64,000 bases of DNA, taken from positions 1-64,000 of the forward strand of contig JBDTVS010000209.1 of NCBI GenBank assembly GCA_040007095.1, given 5' to 3'. Numbering within the stretch: the first letter of the stretch is position 1; each line of letters starts with the position of its first letter. The stretch is from JBDTVS01 sp040007095. GTDB taxonomy: Bacteria; Acidobacteriota; Vicinamibacteria; Vicinamibacterales; CAVVIG01. This document shows, piece after piece, positions 1-7,837 of the stretch. A program made the position numbers and the translations under genes. The notes beneath the pieces were generated by a model. The model was not told the DNA's origin and did no database searches. It was given only the letters and a program-made list of their open reading frames with translations.

Positions 1-2
1 CG

Positions 3-1319
3 GCGGTCGAGATCGACGCGCTGTTCGACGGCGGCGCCTACGCCACGCTCAGCGCGGTGGTGCTCTCGCGGGGGCTGATTCACGCCACAGGGCCCTATCG
101 TTGCGACCACGTGCGGATCCTGGGCAGAGCCGTGATGACCAACACGCCGCCCAACGGGGCGTTCCGCGGATTCGGCGCGCCGCAGACGCAGTTCGCCGCC
201 GATGTTCACATGGAACGGATTGCCGAGCGGCTCGGCCTGGATCCGGTGCGGCTCCGCGCCATGAATGTCCTGCGCCCAGGCGACACCACGGCGACGGGCC
301 AGCGGCTCGGACGTGATTGCAGCGCCTTGCAGGTCCTTCGCCGCGCCGTGGCCCGCACCGACTTCAGACGTCGTCGCCGCGCGCTGGCGGGCACCAACCG
401 CGGACTGGGCCTGTCGCTGTTCTTCCATGGCTCGGGGTTTACAGGCGGCGGCGAAGTGCGGCTCGCGTCGAAGGCATCGCTGGCGTTGACGGCCCGGGGC
501 GCCAGAATTCTCGTGTCGAGCACGGAAATCGGACAGGGCACGCGCACGATGCACGCCCAGATCGTGGCGGACACGCTTGGCGTGCCGTACAACTGCATCG
601 AGGTGAACGCCGCGGATACGGGCGAGGTGCCGGACAGCGGGCCGACGGTCGCCTCGCGGACCTGCATGGTCGTCGGACGGATCCTGCAGCGGTGCGCCGA
701 AGAGATGCGCGCGCGTCTCGGGGATCTCACACCGCGACAGTATCTGCGCGCGCACGGCCCGCTGGTGATCACCAGGACGTATGAAAAGCCGGCAGAGATC
801 TCGTGGAGCGACGACAGCTATCGGGGGGATGCCTACGGCGCCTACGGCTGGGGCTGCGACGTCGTCGAGATCGAGGTCGATCCCGACACCTGGCAGGTGA
901 GGCCGATTGCGTTTACGACCGTCCACGAGATTGGCAAAGCGATCCACCCGCGCCTCGCCGCCGGCCAGATTGAAGGAGGCAGCGCCCAGGGTCTTGGCTA
1001 CGCGCTGCTCGAGGAAGTCGTCATGCGCGACGGGCGGATGGCCAATTGCCAGTTGACAAACTACATCATTCCGACCTCGCTCGACACGCCGCCGATCGAT
1101 GTCGTGATGCTCGAGAACCCCTACCCGCACGGGCCCTTCGGCGCGAAGGGCGTGGGGGAAATGCCGATCGACGGCCCGGCTCCGGCGGTCGTCAACGCGC
1201 TGCGGCACGTTGGCTTCGATGTCCGCGAGGTGCCCGCGACGCCCGAACGAATCATGGCGTCGGCGACACTCTCACGGGCGCGTCGGCCGGCCACCAGGTC
1301 CAGTCCCCTGGAAGCGTGA
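3..1319 (+). CDS. Xanthine dehydrogenase, molybdenum-binding subunit (C-terminal part, 5' end outside window)
   Basis: This is the catalytic molybdopterin subunit of a xanthine dehydrogenase-family enzyme, which hydroxylates hypoxanthine/xanthine to urate. The reading frame is already open at base 3, so the gene starts upstream and only about 438 C-terminal residues are seen. Diagnostic motifs are GAFRGFGAPQ (about nt 159-188, the conserved Arg loop that contacts purine substrate) and GAKGVGEMP (about nt 1140-1166), whose Glu matches the family's catalytic base. The 2Fe-2S and FAD subunits follow, so the enzyme is of the three-polypeptide type. The last codons (SPLEA-stop) lie inside repeat element R1, so the native C-terminus has probably been replaced by element sequence. 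Identity to the XDH family is clear; the exact substrate is inferred from the urate pathway genes downstream. Confidence 0.93.
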   Translation, partial: AVEIDALFDGGAYATLSAVVLSRGLIHATGPYRCDHVRILGRAVMTNTPPNGAFRGFGAPQTQFAADVHMERIAERLGLDPVRLRAMNVLRPGDTTATGQRLGRDCSALQVLRRAVARTDFRRRRRALAGTNRGLGLSLFFHGSGFTGGGEVRLASKASLALTARGARILVSSTEIGQGTRTMHAQIVADTLGVPYNCIEVNAADTGEVPDSGPTVASRTCMVVGRILQRCAEEMRARLGDLTPRQYLRAHGPLVITRTYEKPAEISWSDDSYRGDAYGAYGWGCDVVEIEVDPDTWQVRPIAFTTVHEIGKAIHPRLAAGQIEGGSAQGLGYALLEEVVMRDGRMANCQLTNYIIPTSLDTPPIDVVMLENPYPHGPFGAKGVGEMPIDGPAPAVVNALRHVGFDVREVPATPERIMASATLSRARRPATRSSPLEA

Positions 1320-1459
1320 TGCATCACATCACTCCCGGGCGGGGCATCCCGCCTCGCGTCGTTGCGACTCCCTCAGATATATTCTCGCTCGTCGCGCCTT
1401 GCGATCCGGGCGCCGCGCTCCGGGACTTATGCAACGCATCACGCTTCCAGGGGGCTCAG
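1301..1459. repeat. Palindromic element R1 (subfamily C arms)
   Basis: Dispersed palindromic element of about 159 bp lying between the two XDH genes. The left arm reads CCCCTGGAAGCGTGATGC and the right arm is its reverse complement; the centre carries the shared family core ending TCGTCGCGCCTTGC. CAG occurs just outside both ends (1301-1303 and 1457-1459), a weaker flank repeat than in other copies. Same subfamily as the copy at 15648-15813. It supplies the stop codon of the upstream gene (TGA 1317-1319) and separates otherwise adjacent operon genes by 220 bp. Confidence 0.85.
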
Positions 1460-1539
1460 CCCCTGTGAAGAAACGAGGTTCGACGGCCCGGCCACAGAAA
1501 CCGCCGAAACCTGGCGGCCAGGCCACCGGTCCAGCCGTC

Positions 1540-2013
1540 ATGACCCTGACCGTGAACCACCAACGCGCGCGCGTCCATGCCCATCCGATGAAGCGCCTGC
1601 TCGATGTGCTGAGGGAGGACTGCGGACTGACCGGGACGAAGGAAGGGTGCGGCGAGGGCGAATGCGGCGCCTGCACGGTGCTGATGGATGGCCAACCGAT
1701 CAACTCCTGCCTGGTGCCGCTCGCGCAGGCCCGTGGCGCGCGCATCACCACCATCGAAGGGCTTGGCGGCCGTCACCCGTTACAGCGTGCGTTTGCCGAA
1801 CAGGGCGGCGCGCAGTGCGGCATCTGCACGCCAGGGATGATCCTGGCGGCGGTCGCGCTTGGCCCCAGACCGTCACTCGACCGCATGCGCGTCGGTCTCG
1901 CCGGGAATCTGTGCCGGTGCACTGGATACACGGCGATCTACCGCTCGATTCGCAGCGCGTCTCGTGGGTCGACCGGATCGCTGACCACGAATGCTCGAGA
2001 AGGCCGTGGTTGA
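1540..2013 (+). CDS. Xanthine dehydrogenase, [2Fe-2S] iron-sulfur subunit
   Basis: Small electron-transfer subunit (157 aa) that carries electrons from the molybdenum centre to FAD. The plant-type ferredoxin cluster motif is visible as GCGEGECGACTV followed by a distal Cys, and the all-helical second-cluster domain has CGICTPGM and CRCTGY. Length matches the family (150-170 aa). The ATG at 1540 was chosen because the homologous region begins immediately after it; upstream in-frame codons run through repeat R1 and do not resemble the family. The 3' end overlaps the FAD subunit by 23 bp if that gene uses its first ATG, indicating co-translation. It may now depend on transcription passing through R1 or on a promoter between 1460 and 1539. 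Confidence 0.94.
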   Translation: MTLTVNHQRARVHAHPMKRLLDVLREDCGLTGTKEGCGEGECGACTVLMDGQPINSCLVPLAQARGARITTIEGLGGRHPLQRAFAEQGGAQCGICTPGMILAAVALGPRPSLDRMRVGLAGNLCRCTGYTAIYRSIRSASRGSTGSLTTNAREGRG

Positions 2014-2857
2014 AGCAACGATGCAGGGATTGATATCACACCGAACGCTGCTCGAGCCGAGGAGGCTTGCGGATGCGCTTCGGATGCTGCGTGATGAGGG
2101 GCCGCTCGTGCCGATGGCGGGCTGTACGGATCTGTACGTCGCGCTCAATTTCGGCACGCTTCGCGGGACGCGCTTCCTCGACCTGTCGCGTCTCGCCAAT
2201 CTGCGATCGATCGACGTGCGCGGAGTCGTCCTATCGGTCGGCGCCCTCGTCACCTACACCGACATCATCGGATCGCCTCTGATCCGCCGGCGCGTACCGA
2301 TGCTCTGCGCGGCCGCCCGGGAGATCGGCGGAGTGCAGATCCAGAACCGCGGCACTCTTGGCGGCAACGTGGCCAACGCGTCGCCGGCTGGCGACAGCCT
2401 GCCGGTCCTGGCTGCGGCCGAGGCAATCGTCGTCCTCCTGAGCGCGTCAGGGGAGCGCCGCGTGCCGTTGACGGCCTTCTATACTGGGTACCGTACGTCG
2501 GTCATGCGTCCGGATGAACTCGTGGCCGCCCTGGAGATTCCGAAGATCCGAGGTCGCCAATGGTTCCGGAAAGTGGGGACTCGTGCGGCTCAGTCGATTT
2601 CCAAGGTCGTGATGGCGGCGGTCGCGCCCAACGACGGCGAGCCGCCCCGCATTGCGTGCGGCAGCCTTGCCCCGACGGTTGTCAGGCTGCCACGCACGGA
2701 AGCTGCGCTCGGTCATGGAGCGGCCATCAGTGAAGCCCAGCGCACGCTGCTCGACGAAATTGCGCCCATCGACGACCTGCGCTCATCCGCAGAATATCGC
2801 CGCCGTGTCGCGGTGAATCTGCTGGCAAGGTTCTGGACCGATTTCGAGCGCGCGTAG
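1991..2857 (+). CDS. Xanthine dehydrogenase, FAD-binding subunit
   Basis: Flavin subunit (288 aa) that passes electrons to NAD or another acceptor. The FAD_binding_5 signature is present as QNRGTLGGNVANASPAGDS (around residues 118-136), followed by a CO-dehydrogenase flavoprotein C-terminal domain. Length fits the family. Two starts are possible: ATG 1991, overlapping the iron-sulfur gene by 23 bp, or ATG 2021, 8 bp after that gene's stop; homology does not decide between them. Third gene of the XDH set. The complete three-subunit order Mo, FeS, FAD differs from the common FAD-FeS-Mo order but occurs in bacteria. Confidence 0.93.
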   Translation: MLEKAVVEATMQGLISHRTLLEPRRLADALRMLRDEGPLVPMAGCTDLYVALNFGTLRGTRFLDLSRLANLRSIDVRGVVLSVGALVTYTDIIGSPLIRRRVPMLCAAAREIGGVQIQNRGTLGGNVANASPAGDSLPVLAAAEAIVVLLSASGERRVPLTAFYTGYRTSVMRPDELVAALEIPKIRGRQWFRKVGTRAAQSISKVVMAAVAPNDGEPPRIACGSLAPTVVRLPRTEAALGHGAAISEAQRTLLDEIAPIDDLRSSAEYRRRVAVNLLARFWTDFERA

Positions 2858-2933
2858 CGAGGTCGATGTTGCTGGCTGGCACCGCCGAGATTGGCCGCGA
2901 AATGCGAACACACGAAGCAGTATCGATACCCAC

Positions 2934-4181
2934 ATGAGAGCCGTCGTCGTCGCCCTCGGAGATCTCGGACACGCCGCCCGGATGCGGTATCACGCACGCG
3001 CATTGGCGGCCAACGGCGTCGATGTCGATCTGGTTGGCCTCGAAGGCACGCCGATGCCACTCGCCCTGGCCGGCGACCGACGCGTCACGGTGCACCGGAT
3101 CGCACCGCCTGTGCTCAGGCACCGCAAAGGCCTGACTGGATTCGCCTACAGCTTCGCCGCGCTGCTCGACGCTGCGCGCTTGAGCTTCCGATTGTGGAGG
3201 CGGCTGAGGGCTTTAGATCCGCCGGACCTGGTCATCGTCCAGAACCCGCCGCAGTTCCCGGCGTTTGCCGTCGCGTGGTGGTCGCTTCACCGCCGCGGTG
3301 TCCGCTTCGTTATCGACTGGCACAACCTCGGGTACACGTTGCTGCAACTCAGGCTCGGCCGCTGGCATCCTGCCGTCCGCCTCGCGCGCTGGTTCGAGCG
3401 GCGCGACGCGCGCCGTGTGGACGGGCATCTGTGCGTGTCGCGTGCGCTCGCGGCATTTCTCCAAAGCCGGTTCGGCGTCCACGACGCGCGCGTGCTCTAC
3501 GACCGGCCGGCCGCGGCCTTCGTCCCGATCGAGCGCGCGGAGCGCGAACAATTCCGGCAGGCCCTGTTTGCCCGGCTCGGCAGTCGAGGTGCCGTCGTTG
3601 GTTTCATCGTCTGCCCGACAAGCTGGACCGAGGACGAGGACTTCGACGTGGCGATTGACGCCGTCCGGATGCTCGAAGAGCGCATTCGAGGGTGGGAAGG
3701 CGCGCAGTCCACGCGCCGCTTTCCAGACATCGTCATCCTCGTGACGGGCGACGGCGCCAGGCGGGCGGAGTTCGAGCGCCGCTTTGCGGGATTGCCGGCG
3801 CGCCGGGTTCAGTTGCGGGCGCGATGGCTCGAGCCCGAGGACTATCCGCGAGTCGTCGGCAGCGCCGATCTCGGGCTGTGCCTCCACCGTTCCTCGTCCG
3901 GCCTCGACATTCCGATGAAAGTGGCCGACCTGTTCGGCGCGGGCGTGCCGGTGTGCGCCCTCGACTACGGCGCCTGCCTCGCTGAACGGGTGCGCCACGG
4001 CGACAACGGCTTGCTGTTTTCGACCGCGAGACAACTCGCCGACGTGCTGTTCGATCTCTTCGAGACGTTTCCGGCGGACCAGCCCCTGCTCAGCCGCCTT
4101 CGCGCCGGCGCACAGAAGTCAGCGCGTCCGACGTGGGAGGAAGGATGGGCGAAGGAGGCGCGGCCGCTTCTGCTGCCGTGA
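2934..4181 (+). CDS. ALG1-like (GT33) beta-mannosyltransferase-type glycosyltransferase
   Basis: GT-B glycosyltransferase of 415 aa with unusually strong resemblance to eukaryotic ALG1, the enzyme that adds the first beta-mannose to GlcNAc2-PP-dolichol. ALG1-type landmarks are in the right order: an N-terminal Rossmann half, VIDWHNLGYTLL (about residues 128-139), TSWTEDEDFDVAIDA (about 227-241) and the donor-site stretch SSSGLDIPMKVADLFGAG (about 322-339) followed by an ENG-like DNGLLF. There is no N-terminal membrane anchor, unlike eukaryotic ALG1. It sits between XDH and hydantoinase genes with no obvious metabolic link to them. What is seen: ALG1-type motifs. What is inferred: a mannosyl transfer to a polyprenyl-linked or other acceptor; the acceptor is unknown. 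Confidence 0.85.
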   Translation: MRAVVVALGDLGHAARMRYHARALAANGVDVDLVGLEGTPMPLALAGDRRVTVHRIAPPVLRHRKGLTGFAYSFAALLDAARLSFRLWRRLRALDPPDLVIVQNPPQFPAFAVAWWSLHRRGVRFVIDWHNLGYTLLQLRLGRWHPAVRLARWFERRDARRVDGHLCVSRALAAFLQSRFGVHDARVLYDRPAAAFVPIERAEREQFRQALFARLGSRGAVVGFIVCPTSWTEDEDFDVAIDAVRMLEERIRGWEGAQSTRRFPDIVILVTGDGARRAEFERRFAGLPARRVQLRARWLEPEDYPRVVGSADLGLCLHRSSSGLDIPMKVADLFGAGVPVCALDYGACLAERVRHGDNGLLFSTARQLADVLFDLFETFPADQPLLSRLRAGAQKSARPTWEEGWAKEARPLLLP

Positions 4182-4344
4182 GGCGGACACGCTCGCGCGG
4201 CGACCTCGTCGGCGTTTCCACAACACCGAACCGGTACGGCCGAACCGCGAGGCGCACCAGCTGTGGCTTCACAACTCACGATTTTGTTCGAGACGGGTCC
4301 AGTGACGGCCACCGGCCCGCGCATCCATCTACAATCTCGGCATC

Positions 4345-5721
4345 ATGAAAACACTGATCAAGAACGGCACCATCGTCACCGCTACCGATCAATATGCGGG
4401 CGATGTCCTGGTCGAGGGCGAGAAGATCACGGTGATTGGAACAACGCTCGACATGCAGGCGGACCACGTGATCGACGCGTCCGGCAAGTACGTGCTGCCG
4501 GGCGGCATCGACGTCCATACACATCTCGACATGCCGTTTGGCGGCACGAACTCCGCCGACGACTTCGAGAGCGGCACCAGGGCGGCGGCCTTCGGCGGGA
4601 CGACCTCGGTCGTCGATTTCGCGATTCAGTACCGGGGCCAGACCCTCCACCACGCGTGGGAGACGTGGCTGAAGAAGGCGGAGGGCAAGGCGGTCATCGA
4701 CTACGGCTTTCACATGATCATCACCGAGATGAACGATCAGGTGGAGTTGGAGATGGACGCGCTCGTCGCCCAGGGTTTGACGTCGTTCAAGCTGTTCATG
4801 GCGTACCCCGGTGTCTTCATGCTCGACGATGCGAGTATTTTCAAGGCGTTGCTGAGGACGGGCCGGAACGGCGGCACCATCTGCATGCATGCCGAGAACG
4901 GCGGCGTGATCGACGTCCTGGTCCAGCGCGCGTTGGCCGAGGGGAAGACCGCGCCGAAATACCACGCGCTGACCCGACCCGCGCGGGCCGAAGCCGAGGC
5001 CACGCACCGCGCGATCGCGCTGTCGGAAATCGCCGACGTCCCGGTCTACATCGTTCATCTGTCCGCGGCCGAAGCGCTCGAGATGGTGACCGAGGCGCGC
5101 GACCGCGGGCTGCCGGCGCACGCCGAAACCTGCCCGCAGTATCTGTTCCTGTCATACGACAACTATGAAGAACCCGACTTCGCCGGCGCCAAGTACGTGA
5201 TGAGCCCGCCGTTGCGAGCCAAGGCGACCCAGGACCAGTTGTGGCGGGGGCTCGCCTACAACGATCTGCAGGTCATCTCGACGGACCACTGCCCGTTCTG
5301 CATGAAAGAGCAAAAGGAGCTCGGGCTGAACGACTTCTCGAAGATTCCCAACGGCGCTCCCGGGATTGAGACACGCATGAGCCTCGTCTACGACGGTGGT
5401 GTGCGACCCGGACGGATCTCGCTCAATCGCTTCGTGGAGCTGACCTCGACGTCGCCCGCGAAAATCTTCGGGCTGTTCCCGAGAAAAGGCACCATTGCGC
5501 CGGGCTCCGATGCCGACATTGTCGTCTTCGATCCGAATCGGACGATGACGCTGGCCGCGAGCACGCTCCACATGAACGTCGATTACAACCCGTACGAAGG
5601 ACGGCAGGTGACCGGCGCGACCGATACGGTCCTGTCGCGCGGCCGTCTGGTGATCGAGAACGGCGTCTTCGTCGGGCGCGCGGGCGCCGGGTCGTTCTTG
5701 AAGAGAGCGGGACGCAGCTAG
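4345..5721 (+). CDS. hydA: Dihydropyrimidinase / D-hydantoinase family amidohydrolase
   Basis: Cyclic amidohydrolase (458 aa) that opens dihydropyrimidine or hydantoin rings. The metal site is complete: DVHTH near residue 59, a probable carboxylated Lys in SFKLFMAYPG (about 150), CMHAENG (about 183), VYIVHLSA (about 239) and STDHCPF (about 316). CPQYLFL and NGAPGIETR are typical of dihydropyrimidinases rather than allantoinases. It precedes allantoicase in a purine-degradation cluster that lacks an allantoinase, so it may either belong with the PreA-like gene in reductive pyrimidine breakdown or hydrolyse allantoin, which is itself a hydantoin. The family assignment is firm; the physiological substrate is uncertain. 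Confidence 0.92.
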   Translation: MKTLIKNGTIVTATDQYAGDVLVEGEKITVIGTTLDMQADHVIDASGKYVLPGGIDVHTHLDMPFGGTNSADDFESGTRAAAFGGTTSVVDFAIQYRGQTLHHAWETWLKKAEGKAVIDYGFHMIITEMNDQVELEMDALVAQGLTSFKLFMAYPGVFMLDDASIFKALLRTGRNGGTICMHAENGGVIDVLVQRALAEGKTAPKYHALTRPARAEAEATHRAIALSEIADVPVYIVHLSAAEALEMVTEARDRGLPAHAETCPQYLFLSYDNYEEPDFAGAKYVMSPPLRAKATQDQLWRGLAYNDLQVISTDHCPFCMKEQKELGLNDFSKIPNGAPGIETRMSLVYDGGVRPGRISLNRFVELTSTSPAKIFGLFPRKGTIAPGSDADIVVFDPNRTMTLAASTLHMNVDYNPYEGRQVTGATDTVLSRGRLVIENGVFVGRAGAGSFLKRAGRS

Positions 5722-5753
5722 CCCACCGGGTGCACCGAGCCAAAACCTAGGGA

Positions 5754-5792
5754 TTTTCTCGGTGATCTCGGTGGTTGACGCTGAAACCGAGA
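5754..5792. repeat. CTCGGTG-type degenerate short repeat
   Basis: Short array TCTCGGTGATCTCGGTGGTT in the gap between the hydantoinase and allantoicase genes. It is the reverse complement of the AACCACCGAG arrays found at 19654, 42415 and 43950. No coding potential is apparent. Confidence 0.6.
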
Positions 5793-5818
5793 CACACTCG
5801 AGTAGAGGTTGTTCGAGC

Positions 5819-6832
5819 ATGACGCCTGCATTTCTTGAGCTCGTCGATCTCGCGTCGGCACGGCTCGGCGCGTCGGTCGTCGCCGCCAACGACGAGTTTT
5901 TCGCGCCGAAGGAAAATCTCATTCGCGGCGACCCGCCGCGATGGCGCGAGGGCGAGTACACGGAGCGTGGGAAATGGATGGACGGGTGGGAAACGAGGCG
6001 GCGTCGGGATGTGGGCGACGACTGGTGCCTCATCCGCCTGGGTGCGCCGGGCATCGCCCGCGGTGTGGACGTCGAAACCACCCACTTCAGGGGGAACTAT
6101 CCCGAGGCTTTCGCGCTCGAAGTGTGTGACCTTCCCGGCGAGGCCTCCCTCGACGAAGTGGCGCGCGCGGAGTTTGCCGAGGTGCTGGCCCGGACCGCGC
6201 TGGCGGGGGACACGCACAACTTCTTTGCGGTCGAGCGCGCCTGTCGCGCGACCTACGTGCGGCTGCGAATTTTTCCCGACGGCGGTGTGGCGCGGCTGCG
6301 TGTGTTTGGCGATGTTCTGCCGGACTGGACGCGGCTCCGCCGCCGCGGCGACGTGGACCTCGCCGCGGCCGAGCATGGCGGGATGGTGGTCGCCTGCAGC
6401 GACATGTTCTTCGGCTCCCGGCACAATTTGATCCTGCCCGGCGACGCGCTCAGCATGGGCGATGGGTGGGAGACGAAGCGGCGCCGTGGACCTGGCCACG
6501 ATTGGACCATCGTCAAGTTGGGAGCGGCGGGCGATATCCGCCGGATCGAAGTAGATACGCGTCACTTCAAGGGGAACGCTCCGGGCACGTGCAGTCTCGA
6601 GGCGCTCGCGGCCAAGGGTCTGACCGACGGCATCACCGACGGCATCACCTCCGTCGACCTGGCCGGGGCAGCCGATTGGCGCGAGCTGCTGCCGCGTGTG
6701 GCCTTGCGTCCAGACGCACAGCAGACCTTCGAAGACGAGGTTCGCGCCATCGGCGCAGTGACTCATGTGCGCTTGAATATCTTTCCCGATGGTGGCGTGG
6801 GCCGCTTGCGTCTGTTTGGACGACCGCAGTGA
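5819..6832 (+). CDS. alc: Allantoicase
   Basis: Hydrolyses allantoate to (S)-ureidoglycolate and urea. The 337-aa protein shows the two-fold internal repeat typical of allantoicase: WMDGWETRRRR with FRGNYPEAF in the first half, and MGDGWETKRRR with FKGNAPGTC in the second, each half ending with a RIFPDGGVARLR / NIFPDGGVGRLR strand. Length matches the family (about 330-350). ATG 5819 was chosen because the conserved protein starts just after it, while upstream in-frame sequence lies in the CTCGGTG repeat. It is followed 20 bp later by uraD. The next enzyme, ureidoglycolate lyase or amidohydrolase, is not seen in this window. Confidence 0.95.
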   Translation: MTPAFLELVDLASARLGASVVAANDEFFAPKENLIRGDPPRWREGEYTERGKWMDGWETRRRRDVGDDWCLIRLGAPGIARGVDVETTHFRGNYPEAFALEVCDLPGEASLDEVARAEFAEVLARTALAGDTHNFFAVERACRATYVRLRIFPDGGVARLRVFGDVLPDWTRLRRRGDVDLAAAEHGGMVVACSDMFFGSRHNLILPGDALSMGDGWETKRRRGPGHDWTIVKLGAAGDIRRIEVDTRHFKGNAPGTCSLEALAAKGLTDGITDGITSVDLAGAADWRELLPRVALRPDAQQTFEDEVRAIGAVTHVRLNIFPDGGVGRLRLFGRPQ

Positions 6833-6852
6833 TGCGGACCTGGTAGGCGCTC

Positions 6853-7464
6853 ATGACGCTCGACGAGTTCAACGTGCTCGATGCCGAGGTGGCCGAGCGG
6901 GAGGTGCTGCACTGCTGCGGATCCCGACGGTGGGCGCGGGAGATGGCCGGCCGGCGCCCGTTCACGGACCGTTGGACCCTCGATCGGGACGCGGACAGCA
7001 TCTGGCGCGCTCTCGCTCCAGTCGATTGGTTCGAGGCGTTCGCGGCTCACCCGCGGATCGGAGATACACCACGGCTGGCGGGTGAGGCCGGTGGGGCTGG
7101 TGAGTCTCCTACGGCAGGTGAGGCTGGTGGGACGGGTCAGGCGGGTGACGCAGGTAGGACGGGTGGGGCAGGCGGGACGGACCGGACAGGTCACACGGGA
7201 CGGGCAGGCGCGTGGGCCGCGCGCGAGCAGGCGGGGATGGATGCGGCGACCGAGGACATTCGCCAACGTCTTGCCGCGGTGAACCGTCGCTACGAGGATC
7301 GCTTCGGGTTCATCTATCTCGTCTGCGCCACCGGTAAAACCGCAGAAGAGATGCTCGCCATCGCCGAGGGGCGGTTGAGGCACACGCCTGATGAGGAGCT
7401 GCACACGGCGGCTGAAGAGCAGCGGAAGATCACGCGAATCCGGCTCGAGAAGCTGATACCTTGA
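6853..7464 (+). CDS. uraD: OHCU decarboxylase with Gly-X-Y insertion
   Basis: Converts 2-oxo-4-hydroxy-4-carboxy-5-ureidoimidazoline to (S)-allantoin, the third step of urate breakdown. The family core is intact: WFEAFAAHPRIG (catalytic His, about residue 68) and then AAREQAGMD, containing the conserved Glu, followed by the helical tail with FGFIYLVCATGK. Between these two catalytic segments lies an insertion of about 43 residues made of collagen-like Gly-X-Y triplets (GEA GGA ... GQA GDA GRT GGA), encoded by a 9-nt minisatellite; normal UraD has a short loop here. At 203 aa the protein is about 35-40 residues longer than usual for that reason. The frame is open through the insertion. Next gene (uraH) starts 38 bp downstream. 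Confidence 0.92.
   Translation: MTLDEFNVLDAEVAEREVLHCCGSRRWAREMAGRRPFTDRWTLDRDADSIWRALAPVDWFEAFAAHPRIGDTPRLAGEAGGAGESPTAGEAGGTGQAGDAGRTGGAGGTDRTGHTGRAGAWAAREQAGMDAATEDIRQRLAAVNRRYEDRFGFIYLVCATGKTAEEMLAIAEGRLRHTPDEELHTAAEEQRKITRIRLEKLIP
7081..7210 (+). repeat. 9-nt minisatellite inside uraD encoding Gly-X-Y triplets
   Basis: G-rich tract with a nine-base period (units such as GTGGGACGG, GTCAGGCGG, GTAGGACGG, GTGGGGCAG, GCGGGACGG). Because nine is a multiple of three, it stays in frame and encodes about 14 tripeptides, 12 or so beginning with Gly. It lies exactly between the two catalytic segments of OHCU decarboxylase. A similar G-rich non-coding tract occurs near 49309-49376. Confidence 0.8.
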
Positions 7465-7501
7465 CGATCGACGTGTCAGATTGTCCGCTGCGGATGCTTT
7501 T

Positions 7502-7837
7502 ATGATCACCACCCACGTCCTCGACACCGCGATCGGCCGTCCGGCCGTCGGCATGACGGTCATTCTCGAAATGCGGCAAACAAGCGAGTGGACTCCCATC
7601 GGCCGCGGGGAAACCGATGCCAACGGGCGCGTCACGACGCTGATGGACGGCCGGGAGATCATCCGTGGCATCTACCGGCTCACCTTCGACACCGGCGCGT
7701 ATCATCGGGACCAGGCAATCGGCGCTCCATTTTTTCCAGAAGTCACGATCACCTTCAACGTGCGGGACATCTCGGCGCACTACCACGTTCCCCTGTTGCT
7801 GAGCCCGTACGGCTATTCGACATATCGAGGGTCATGA
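7502..7837 (+). CDS. uraH: 5-hydroxyisourate hydrolase (transthyretin-like)
   Basis: Hydrolyses 5-hydroxyisourate to OHCU, the step between urate oxidase and UraD. The 111-aa protein has the family's N-terminal ITTHVLDTAIGRPA signature with its active-site His, the conserved Arg region, an AHYHVPLLLSPYGYSTYRGS C-terminus with His residues, and the terminal YRGS tetrapeptide that distinguishes HIU hydrolases from transthyretins. ATG 7502 puts the signature at the extreme N-terminus; the ATG at 7481 would add seven atypical residues. No signal peptide, so cytoplasmic. Its stop overlaps the start of the urate oxidase gene, implying translational coupling. Confidence 0.96.
   Translation: MITTHVLDTAIGRPAVGMTVILEMRQTSEWTPIGRGETDANGRVTTLMDGREIIRGIYRLTFDTGAYHRDQAIGAPFFPEVTITFNVRDISAHYHVPLLLSPYGYSTYRGS

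Noticed and set aside
1329..1754. Small minus-strand gene between the XDH subunit genes
   Set aside because: The frame runs through repeat R1 and antisense to the conserved iron-sulfur subunit; no motif or ribosome site supports it.
4345..5721. Allantoinase annotation for the cyclic amidohydrolase
   Set aside because: The pathway gap invites it, but CPQYLFL, NGAPGIETR and the metal-site context are those of dihydropyrimidinases; allantoin activity is kept only as a hypothesis.
6640..6660. Tandem GGCATCACCGAC repeat in the allantoicase gene as a mobile insertion
   Set aside because: Only two copies of a 12-bp unit encoding TDGI are present, in frame; simple slippage is enough to explain it.
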